A stretch of 9,868 nt of DNA, from positions 1 through 9,868 of the forward strand of contig JAFALX010000126.1 in assembly GCA_019234035.1 (NCBI GenBank), read 5' to 3'. This DNA is from Candidatus Dormiibacterota bacterium. Its GTDB lineage: Bacteria; Chloroflexota; Dormibacteria; Aeolococcales; Aeolococcaceae. This document shows, in pieces, positions 1-7,784 of the stretch. Numbering within the stretch: the first letter of the stretch is position 1; each line of letters begins with the position of its first letter. The translations under genes and the position numbers were made by a program. The notes under the pieces are model-generated. The model saw only the letters and a list, made by a program, of their open reading frames with translations, had not been told where the DNA came from and did not search any database.

Positions 1-458
1 GGCTTCTGCAGGTCACCGATGCGAAAGCCGATGCGCCGGATCTTGTCCTCGTATGCGGGACCGATGCCGCGCCACGTCGTGCCGAGGCGGTCGTCACCAC
101 GCATCTCCTCGCCGAGCTTGTCGAGCACGGGGTGGTACGGCATCACCATGTGCGCGCGCTCGCTCAGCAGGAGGTTGCGTGTGTCGACGCCTGCGGCCTG
201 ATGGCGGTCGAGCTCCTGCAGGAACGCATTGGGGTCGACGACGACGCCGTGGCCGATGACGCACACCGTGTCCGGATTGAGGATGCCGCTCGGGATCAGG
301 TGGAAGCGGTGCTCGGTGCCGTCGACGACGACGGTGTGGCCGGCGTTGTTGCCACCCTGCGAACGGACGACCATGTCGACCTTGTCCGCGAGCAGGTCGA
401 TGACCTTGCCCTTGCCCTCGTCTCCCCACTGGCCACCGACCAGGATTGTCACGCTCAT
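1..458 (-). CDS. purA: Adenylosuccinate synthetase, N-terminal part (runs off the left edge)
   Basis: PurA joins IMP and aspartate using GTP to give adenylosuccinate, the first committed step of AMP synthesis, in the cytoplasm. The reading frame from the ATG at 458 gives 152 residues before the window ends; the family is about 430 long, so roughly the first third is present. Visible landmarks are the GTP/IMP loop GGQWGDEGKGK (residues 8-18) with the catalytic Asp13, the QGGNNAGHT segment with the catalytic His41, and the active-site signature GIGPAYEDK followed by Arg142 (131-142). The start is fixed by the canonical N-terminus MSVTILVGGQWG. No Shine-Dalgarno sequence precedes it. Residue 129 is Trp in GTTWRGIGPA, where Gly is common in well-studied homologues. 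The gene is transcribed away from the CPBP gene. Identification is secure. Confidence 0.97.
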   Translation of the reverse strand, partial: MSVTILVGGQWGDEGKGKVIDLLADKVDMVVRSQGGNNAGHTVVVDGTEHRFHLIPSGILNPDTVCVIGHGVVVDPNAFLQELDRHQAAGVDTRNLLLSERAHMVMPYHPVLDKLGEEMRGDDRLGTTWRGIGPAYEDKIRRIGFRIGDLQK

Positions 459-520
459 CGCGTTGCAAAAGAGTACCGGACGACCGTTCGCGGCCGCGCG
501 GTGATGAGGTGGACCGCCCC
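459..520. promoter_or_regulatory. Divergent intergenic region between purA and the CPBP gene
   Basis: These 62 bases separate two divergent start codons, so promoters for both directions probably lie here or just inside the genes. On the minus strand a TANNNT-type hexamer, TACTCT (475 down to 470), lies 11 bases upstream of the purA ATG. It would give a transcript with a leader of only about five bases, which fits the lack of a Shine-Dalgarno site before purA. No matching -35 hexamer was found. On the plus strand I found no convincing -10 element. The position argument is stronger than the motif evidence. Confidence 0.35.
507..512 (+). promoter_or_regulatory. Shine-Dalgarno-like AGGTGG that decides the CPBP start
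   Basis: AGGTGG lies 8 bases before the GTG at 521. This favours that GTG over an in-frame GTG at 509, which falls inside the motif, and over the far upstream ATG at 446, which would overlap the purA coding region. Confidence 0.5.
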
Positions 521-1417
521 GTGATCGCGCCGGCGCGGGCCGCCCGACAGCGGTTTCAGGTGGCGCCCTGGCGCACCACCGCGGTCACGCTGATCGTCGC
601 GGTGCTCGGACTCGGCGCCGCCCTGCTCATCCCGATCGCATTCAGCGACCCCAACGGAGTGGACCCGTATGCGGCCCGGCTCGGTGCAGCCGCGATCCTC
701 ATGGCGGTCCCCTCCCTCGCCATCGCACGGCTGCGCCCCGCGCGAGCCCTGCTGCTCGCTCTGGTGGCGGTCGCGGCGACGAACACGGTGCTCGACGCCG
801 GTCCGCAGATCCTTGTCGACCTGTTCGGCGTCAACCTGTTCCGCTCGTCGCTCGGCAGCGGCGATGCGCAGGTGTTCTGGGCCTCGCTGGCCCAGGCGTT
901 GCTGACCCTCGGTGTCGCCGGAGCCGCCGTGCTGCTGGTGCCGCTCGAATGGCGACCGGCGCTGCGCCTTCGTGCCCGGCCGTGGGGTCTCATCATCGGC
1001 GTCGCGGGCTCGCTGCTGCTGCTCGGCGCGGGACTGGCGCTTCCCGCGGTCCTGCTGGGACGTGTCGGGCTCGCGCCCGTCGCGATCCTCCGGGACCTGC
1101 CATGGCTCGGACCGGCCAACGCACTCCAGGCCTTCGCGCAGGAGGTGCAGTTCCGCGGGCTTCTCATGGGGTCGCTGGAGCGGACGATGCCGCCGGCGCT
1201 GGCCAACGTCAGCCAGGCCGCGGTGTTCGGCCTCGCCCACCTCGCCATCAGCTACGGCGGGCCCGAGGCGCCGTTCGTGCCGATCACCTTCCTGGTGGGC
1301 CTCGTGTTCGGCTGGCTGGTGCAGCGCACCGGGTCGATCTGGCCGGCGGTGATCATCCACGCCGTCGCGGACATCGCGCTGCAGGTCGCCATCGTCCCGG
1401 GGCTGTATGGCTTTTAG
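521..1417 (+). CDS. CPBP-family intramembrane metalloprotease homologue (Rce1/CAAX-like)
   Basis: The protein is a very hydrophobic polytopic membrane protein of 298 residues from GTG 521. It carries the ordered motifs of the CPBP (CAAX protease and bacteriocin-processing) family: QEVQFRG (207-213) in the place of EExxxR, FGLAH with His240, and HAVAD with His280 and Asp284, each inside a predicted C-terminal membrane segment. Relatives include Rce1, which trims prenylated proteins, and bacterial Abi proteins of mostly unknown substrate. The first Glu of EExxxR, considered catalytic in archaeal Rce1, is Gln here, while the second Glu, the Arg and both His are kept. The 33-residue spacing from Gln207 to His240 supports the alignment. 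Activity is therefore uncertain. The open frame extends upstream to an ATG at 446, but its extra 25 residues are polar, unlike the family, and overlap purA. The next gene overlaps the end by 11 bases, suggesting one operon. Confidence 0.85.
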   Translation: MIAPARAARQRFQVAPWRTTAVTLIVAVLGLGAALLIPIAFSDPNGVDPYAARLGAAAILMAVPSLAIARLRPARALLLALVAVAATNTVLDAGPQILVDLFGVNLFRSSLGSGDAQVFWASLAQALLTLGVAGAAVLLVPLEWRPALRLRARPWGLIIGVAGSLLLLGAGLALPAVLLGRVGLAPVAILRDLPWLGPANALQAFAQEVQFRGLLMGSLERTMPPALANVSQAAVFGLAHLAISYGGPEAPFVPITFLVGLVFGWLVQRTGSIWPAVIIHAVADIALQVAIVPGLYGF

Positions 1418-2270
1418 TCGCCGCAGCGCCGGTGCCGCAGCTGCGGTCACCATCGCAGTCACAACGCTTCTCACGTTCGGGGCGTCGCCCGCCTCGGCGT
1501 CGTCGTGGTGGTCGCCGGTCGCGCTGCAGGGCACCGACGTCCGCTCCGTCGCCGCCGAGGGCGGCGTCATCACCGTGGTCACGAGCTCCGGTGCAGCCCT
1601 GCGTTCCACCGACAACGGCAGGCATTTCGCGCTCGTCGCAGCGCCGGTCACGCCGCAGGTTGTCGTCACGGCCGGCCAGTACACATGGAGTATCGATGTG
1701 AGCGGCCGGATCCTTCGGGGCAAGCCCGGCGGCGCCCGGCTGCCTGATCCCGGAAGTCCGAACCTCGGCCGCGGCGCCCACCTCCTCGCGGCGCCGGCGG
1801 CGCTCCCCGGCGCGGTCGTCGCCGTGGCCACCGACGGCACGGTGTGGCGGCGCGGGCAGGACGGCGACTGGCGCCAGGCGCTGCTGCTGCTGCCGCAGAG
1901 CCTCGTGCAGGGCGTGCCGAAGGTGACGTCCGTGGCCGCGTTCACCAAGCCCGTGACCGACAGCATCTATGTCGCGACCGCGGGCTACTCGGTCCTCAGC
2001 TCGCTCAACGGCGGCGACGACTGGATCCGCTCCGGGCCGGGATTGCCCGACACCGTCAACGGTCTGGCGGCAGACAACGCCGCACACTCGGTGTACGCGG
2101 CGACGAACGACGGGCTGTGGGTGCACACGCTGCAGCCGCTGCCCGCTCCGGCCCGGTACAGCGACCAGGCCCTCGTGTGGAGGTGGCTCGGCATCGGCGC
2201 CGTCACGCTGGTCGCGTCGGTGCTTGCGCTGCTGCTGATGCTCCGCGTGTCGCCGGCACGCCGCACGTGA
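1407..2270 (+). CDS. Secreted, C-terminally anchored BNR/Asp-box beta-propeller-like protein
   Basis: This 287-residue protein has a signal peptide (RR at 5-6, hydrophobic stretch about 8-24, likely cleavage after Ala31 in SPASA). Its extracytoplasmic body has propeller-blade features, and a single membrane helix lies near the end (about 260-279) followed by a basic tail, so it should face outward and be held in the membrane. Two Asp-box motifs of the form S-x-D/N-x-G-x-x-aromatic are clear: STDNGRHF (67-74) and SLNGGDDW (199-206). Blade-like strands such as ATDGTVWR (141-148) and ATNDGLWV (232-239) occur elsewhere. The fold resembles sialidase/sortilin/YCF48 propellers, but no glycosidase catalytic residues are recognisable. 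A binding or scaffold role is more likely than catalysis, and I cannot name a ligand. The body is short (about 225 residues), enough for perhaps four or five blades, so the propeller may be incomplete or may pair with a partner. Its start overlaps the CPBP gene and its stop overlaps the TSUP start. Confidence 0.8.
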   Translation: MAFSRRSAGAAAAVTIAVTTLLTFGASPASASSWWSPVALQGTDVRSVAAEGGVITVVTSSGAALRSTDNGRHFALVAAPVTPQVVVTAGQYTWSIDVSGRILRGKPGGARLPDPGSPNLGRGAHLLAAPAALPGAVVAVATDGTVWRRGQDGDWRQALLLLPQSLVQGVPKVTSVAAFTKPVTDSIYVATAGYSVLSSLNGGDDWIRSGPGLPDTVNGLAADNAAHSVYAATNDGLWVHTLQPLPAPARYSDQALVWRWLGIGAVTLVASVLALLLMLRVSPARRT

Positions 2271-3028
2271 TCCATCCGAGCGCGGCGGTCCTCGCGCTGG
2301 TGGCGGCGTCGGCGCTCGTCGCCGCCGCCATCAACGCGGTCGCGGGTGGAGGGTCGCTGGTGTCGTTCCCCACGCTGCTGCTCGCGGGGTACCCGCCGCT
2401 CCTCGCGAACATCACCAACACCGTCGGCCTCGTCCTCGGCTACGCCGGCGGCAGCACCGCGTATCGCGGGGAGCTGCGCGGTCAGTGGCGGCGCGTCCGC
2501 GACCTCGGCATCATCGGCGCGCTCGGCGCGGTGCTCGGCGCGTTCCTCCTCACGAGGACGCGCGCCTCCGTGTTCGAGGCGATCGTGCCGTGGCTCCTGC
2601 TCGCCGGCAGCGCGCTGACGGCCCTGCAGCCGCTCGCCGGACGCGTCGTCCGCCGCGGGGGCGGTCGCGCGGGGCGCCGGGCGCATCCGGTTCTGGGTCT
2701 CCTCGTGTTCGCCAACGGCGTGTGGGGTGCCTTCTTCGGTGTCGGCCTGAGCCTCCTGCTGGTGGGCGCGCTCGGCCTGTTCATCGACGACGGCCTGCAG
2801 CGGCTGAACGCGCTCAAGGGCGCGCTCTCGCTGGTCATCAACCTCGTGGCGGCGGCGTACTTCGTCGCGTTTGCCGCGGTTGCGTGGGAAGCGGCGCTCG
2901 TGATGCTCCCCGCGGCGCTGGTCGGCGGCTTCCTCGGCGTGGCGCTCGCGAGGCGCCTGCCGGCAGCGGCGCTGCGCGCCGTCGTCGTCCTCGTCGGCAT
3001 TGCCGTGTCGATCCGCCTGCTCGTCTGA
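2267..3028 (+). CDS. TauE/SafE (TSUP) family anion exporter
   Basis: The gene encodes a 253-residue membrane protein, nearly all of it hydrophobic helices, about 7-8 segments. TSUP proteins move sulfite, sulfoacetate or related organic and sulfur anions across the cytoplasmic membrane. The internal duplication typical of the family is visible. The N-half has NAVAGGGSLVSFPTLLLAGY (residues 23-42) followed by a polar NITNT (48-52). The C-half has NGVWGAFFGVGLSLLLVGAL (150-169) followed by LNALKGALSLVIN (180-192). The start is the GTG at 2267, which overlaps the TGA stop of the propeller gene (GTGA), a layout typical of translational coupling. The frame is open upstream to 1844, but that part is a shadow of the propeller gene. 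Substrate cannot be told from sequence; TSUP members are often annotated as sulfite exporters without proof. Confidence 0.87.
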   Translation: MIHPSAAVLALVAASALVAAAINAVAGGGSLVSFPTLLLAGYPPLLANITNTVGLVLGYAGGSTAYRGELRGQWRRVRDLGIIGALGAVLGAFLLTRTRASVFEAIVPWLLLAGSALTALQPLAGRVVRRGGGRAGRRAHPVLGLLVFANGVWGAFFGVGLSLLLVGALGLFIDDGLQRLNALKGALSLVINLVAAAYFVAFAAVAWEAALVMLPAALVGGFLGVALARRLPAAALRAVVVLVGIAVSIRLLV

Positions 3029-3057
3029 GCGAGCGCCGCCGCCGCAGGCCACGCGTG

Positions 3058-3063
3058 TAGCGT
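3058..3063 (+). promoter_or_regulatory. -10-like TAGCGT placed for a leaderless transcript of the DUF255 gene
   Basis: TAGCGT fits the TANNNT pattern and is followed by exactly six bases and then the ATG at 3070. With usual -10 geometry the transcript would begin at the A of the start codon. No Shine-Dalgarno sequence is present in the 41-base gap. No -35 match to TTGACA is seen, which is common for such promoters in high-GC bacteria. Confidence 0.5.
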
Positions 3064-3069
3064 TGCCGC

Positions 3070-5100
<2,031 letters not shown>

Positions 5101-5102
5101 TT

Positions 5103-5118
5103 CAGCGCCGAGGCGCTG
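5103..5118. terminator. Small hairpin between convergent genes, possible shared terminator
   Basis: CAGCGC (5103-5108) and GCGCTG (5113-5118) are perfect inverted repeats around the four bases CGAG. The hairpin fills most of the 21-base gap between the DUF255 stop and the stop of the PLP enzyme on the other strand, where termination is expected for both directions. Neither side has a run of T, so it is not a classical intrinsic terminator. Confidence 0.3.
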
Positions 5119-5121
5119 CGC

Positions 5122-6567
5122 TCAGAACTGCCCGCAGGCGACGCCGGTCCTGGTCGTGTCCAGATCCGGCAATCCGTCGAACGCGGGGAACGTGCGGCGA
5201 TCGTCAACGGGGGTGAAGTCCCCCGTCTCTGGATCCTCGCGGTATTCGAGGCGCGGGCCTTGAGTGGTCATCTCGGTGAGCGCGTCCACCAACCGGTCGA
5301 TGTGCTCCGGAGTCGTTCCGAGCCCGAACGAGGCCCGCACCGCACCGGGAATCGAGTGATGCTCGCCGCGGCTTAGCGCGGCGCGGACGCGGTTGCTCTC
5401 CTCATCGCCGATGCCGAGCAGATGGACGATGTAGGGGTGCGCGCAGAAGCAGCCGTGGCGCACCCCGATGCCGTGCTCGGCACTCAGCACCGCGGCCGCG
5501 AGCGCGTGGTCCAGGCCGTCGACGGTGAACGTGCACACGCCCAGCCGGTCGACGTTCTCGCCGTCCCACAGCCGCAGTGGATGCACGTGCGGCAGCTCGC
5601 GCAGACGCTCGTCGAGGTACGCGCACAGCTCGCGCTCGTGCGCGGCGACGCGGTCGAGTCCGACATCCTGCAGCGCTGTCGCCGCCGTGGCCAGCGCCAC
5701 CGCGCCGACCACGTTGGGACTCCCGGCCTCGAGCCGGTCGGGGAGCGCAGCCCAGGAGACGTCGTCGAGCGTCACGTACGACACGGCGCCACCGCCCGCG
5801 AGCATCGGCTCCGCATCGCAGAGCCACGCGTGCGGCGCCACCAGCGCGCCGGCACCGAACGGCGCGTACATCTTGTGTCCCGACAGCGCGATGCAGTCGA
5901 CGTCGCTCGCAGCCATGTCGATGGCGCGGTGCGGCGCCAGCTGGGCCGCATCGACGACGACCTTCGCCCCGTGCTCGTGGGCGAGGCGGGCCACCTCGGC
6001 GATGGGGAACACCTCGCCGGTCACGTTGCTCGCGCCGGTGATGCTCACCACACCGACCGGACGCTTGCTCACCTCGAGCGCCGCACGAACCTCCTCCAGC
6101 AGGGCCTCCGGTGACGGCGGCGGCTGCAGCGCGACCACGGGAGCGCAGCGGCGCCAGGGCAGCATGTTGGCGTGGTGCTCCACGGCGGTGCTCAGCACCA
6201 CGTGTCCGGGCGCCAGCTCCAGGCACGAGGCCAGCAGGTTGAGCGCCTCCGTCGTGTTGCGGACAAACACGACGTGATCTGACGGGCGCGCGCCGACGAA
6301 CCCGGCGATCGCGTGGCGCGCCGCCTCGTGCGCGCGCGTCGAGACCTGAGAGGGGAACCCGGCGCCGCGGTGCACGCTCGCGTACCAGGGCAGGAAGGCG
6401 TTCACCGCGTCCACGACCCGCTCCATCGCCGGGGTGGACGCGGCGTAGTCGAGGTTGACGTACGGCCGCAGCTCGCCACCCGCGAGCGGCACCTGCAGGT
6501 CGTGCCCGGCGAGCAGCGGGAGCTGGAGCGCGGCCGGCGAAGCGGCACGGGTCGGTGCCGTGGCCAT
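5122..6567 (-). CDS. Class-V aminotransferase fold PLP enzyme, cysteine desulfurase/selenocysteine lyase-like
   Basis: The protein is a 481-residue fold-type I PLP enzyme of the SufS/Csd superfamily. Visible are the cofactor-binding NTTEALN (104-110), VEHHANMLPW (129-138) with a His stacking on the ring, DAAQ (206-209), and SGHKMY with the Schiff-base Lys232. Also present are EAGSPN (280-285) and RHGCFCAHP (370-378), whose Cys375 aligns with the catalytic Cys364 of E. coli SufS, then RASFGLGTT with the substrate-binding Arg411. Between Cys375 and Arg411 are 35 residues, against 14 in SufS, so a loop of about 21 residues is inserted beside the active site. After about residue 437 an acidic tail ends in CGQF. 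The ATG at 6567 follows GAGGG and lies 5 bases after the hutI stop; a GTG at 6570 is possible. The frame open upstream to 7119 is a hutI shadow. Substrate is unknown: sulfur mobilisation is plausible, but lyase or epimerase activity is also possible. Confidence 0.87.
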   Translation of the reverse strand: MATAPTRAASPAALQLPLLAGHDLQVPLAGGELRPYVNLDYAASTPAMERVVDAVNAFLPWYASVHRGAGFPSQVSTRAHEAARHAIAGFVGARPSDHVVFVRNTTEALNLLASCLELAPGHVVLSTAVEHHANMLPWRRCAPVVALQPPPSPEALLEEVRAALEVSKRPVGVVSITGASNVTGEVFPIAEVARLAHEHGAKVVVDAAQLAPHRAIDMAASDVDCIALSGHKMYAPFGAGALVAPHAWLCDAEPMLAGGGAVSYVTLDDVSWAALPDRLEAGSPNVVGAVALATAATALQDVGLDRVAAHERELCAYLDERLRELPHVHPLRLWDGENVDRLGVCTFTVDGLDHALAAAVLSAEHGIGVRHGCFCAHPYIVHLLGIGDEESNRVRAALSRGEHHSIPGAVRASFGLGTTPEHIDRLVDALTEMTTQGPRLEYREDPETGDFTPVDDRRTFPAFDGLPDLDTTRTGVACGQF

Positions 6568-6572
6568 CACCC

Positions 6573-7784
6573 TCAGCCTAGAACGTCGCGACCGCCCTTG
6601 AACACCCGCGCCACGACGTTGCCGCCGAGGTGGTACGCAACGTCGATCCAGCGGTCGCTGTCGAGGACGAGGAAATCGGCGCGCGCTCCGCGGCGCAGCA
6701 CCCCCCGGTCGTCGAGCCCCAGCGCGGCCGCGCCGCCGGCGGTGGCCGCGACCAGCGCCTCGGCCGGCGTCAGGCCTGCCTCGGCCACAGCCAGCGAGCA
6801 CATGAGTGGCATCGATTCGCTGTAGCTCGTGCCGGGGTTGCAGTCGGTGGCGATCGCCACCACGCACCCGCAGTCGAGTGCGCGGCGCCCAGGTGGCGGC
6901 GGCCCCCCGAGGACGAGTGAGGCGCCGGGCAGCAGCGTCGCCACCACGCCCGCGCCTGCGAGCGCGAGCAGGTCGGTGTCGCCCGCCATCTCGAGGTGGT
7001 CTGCGCTGACCGCGCCGAGCCGGGCAGCCAGCCGGGCGCCGCCGCAGCGGCTCAGCTGGTCCGCGTGCACCTTCATGCCCATGCCGTGCGCGCGGGCGGC
7101 CACCAGCACGCGCTCGCACTCCTCCACGGTGAACGCGCCCTGCTCGCAGTGCACGTCGGTGAAGTAAGCACGTGTCGCCGCCTCCCGGACGCCGGTGGCG
7201 ACGACCTCGTCGACGTACGCGTTGCGGTCGCCCGGCGGCGCCGAGTGCAGCGGCAGGTACGTCGTCACGACGTCGGGCACGTGGCCGGCGGCGCCGAGCG
7301 CGTTGGCGGCGTCGAGCTGGCGCAGCTCGGCGTCGGGGAAGACGCCGTACCCGCTCTTCACCTCCACGGTGGTCGTGCCCAGCCGCAGCATGCGCCGCGC
7401 CCGGGGGAACGCGGCGGCGACGAGCGTGTCGATGTCGCCGGCTGCCGTGGCTGCGACGGTGGCGCGGATGCCACCGCCGGACTCCGCGATGCTCTCGTAT
7501 GACTCCCCGGCGGCGCGCCGTGCGTACTCGTCGCTGCGGTCGCCCAGCCAGATCAGGTGCGTGTGCGAGTCGACGAACCCGGGGATGACCGCCGCTCCCG
7601 CGACGTCGAGCGTCTCCGCGTCGTCGGGGAGGTCCGCGCCGGCCAGCTCGCGTTCACCGCCGGCGAACGCGATGAAGCCGTCGCGCACCACGAGCGCCGC
7701 TTTCTCGAGCACACCGGGCGGGTCATCGCGTGCTGGATCGCAGGTGCAGAGGCGGCCGATGCCGCGCACGACCAGCGTGGTCAT
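6573..7784 (-). CDS. hutI: Imidazolonepropionase
   Basis: HutI hydrolyses 4-imidazolone-5-propionate to N-formimidoyl-L-glutamate, the third step of histidine breakdown, in the cytoplasm. The 403-residue length matches the family (about 400-420). It is a metal-dependent amidohydrolase. The metal site is intact: DSHTH with His74 and His76 after the first strand, KVHADQLSRCGG with His240, and ATDCNPGTS with Asp314. ADHL (His263) and the substrate-site blocks EVKSGYG (141-147) and VHCEQGAFT (211-219) are also present. Residues 1-65 and the C-terminal 50 residues form the small beta domain usual in this superfamily. The start ATG at 7784 overlaps the hutG stop (ATGA), so translation is probably coupled; no separate ribosome-binding site stands out. 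Identification is firm. Confidence 0.96.
   Translation of the reverse strand: MTTLVVRGIGRLCTCDPARDDPPGVLEKAALVVRDGFIAFAGGERELAGADLPDDAETLDVAGAAVIPGFVDSHTHLIWLGDRSDEYARRAAGESYESIAESGGGIRATVAATAAGDIDTLVAAAFPRARRMLRLGTTTVEVKSGYGVFPDAELRQLDAANALGAAGHVPDVVTTYLPLHSAPPGDRNAYVDEVVATGVREAATRAYFTDVHCEQGAFTVEECERVLVAARAHGMGMKVHADQLSRCGGARLAARLGAVSADHLEMAGDTDLLALAGAGVVATLLPGASLVLGGPPPPGRRALDCGCVVAIATDCNPGTSYSESMPLMCSLAVAEAGLTPAEALVAATAGGAAALGLDDRGVLRRGARADFLVLDSDRWIDVAYHLGGNVVARVFKGGRDVLG

Noticed and set aside
446..520. ATG at 446 as the CPBP start
   Set aside because: It overlaps the 5' end of purA, adds a polar Arg/Ser-rich stretch unlike the family, and has no ribosome-binding site; GTG 521 has one.
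455..1966. Long open frame on the minus strand (503 codons) antisense to the CPBP and propeller genes
   Set aside because: Its translation is rich in Arg, Pro and low-complexity segments with no recognisable family. GC-rich coding DNA commonly leaves opposite frames open. The plus-strand frames encode clear family motifs.
1844..2266. N-terminal extension of the TSUP gene into the propeller gene
   Set aside because: The extra residues are a shadow of the propeller gene, and the GTG at 2267 gives a normal-length TSUP protein with a coupled start.
1985..3052. Minus-strand frame of 355 codons opposite the propeller and TSUP genes
   Set aside because: It is an Arg/Glu/Ala-rich shadow without domain features, while the plus strand has TSUP helices and repeats.
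5103..5118. Hairpin as an attachment site or small RNA
   Set aside because: The stem is only 6-7 bp, there is no flanking promoter or integrase, and the position between convergent stops is explained better by termination.
6568..7119. N-terminal extension of the PLP enzyme to 7119, giving a 665-residue protein
   Set aside because: The extra residues are Arg/Gly/Ala-rich shadow of hutI in another frame. The family-like sequence begins after the ATG at 6567.
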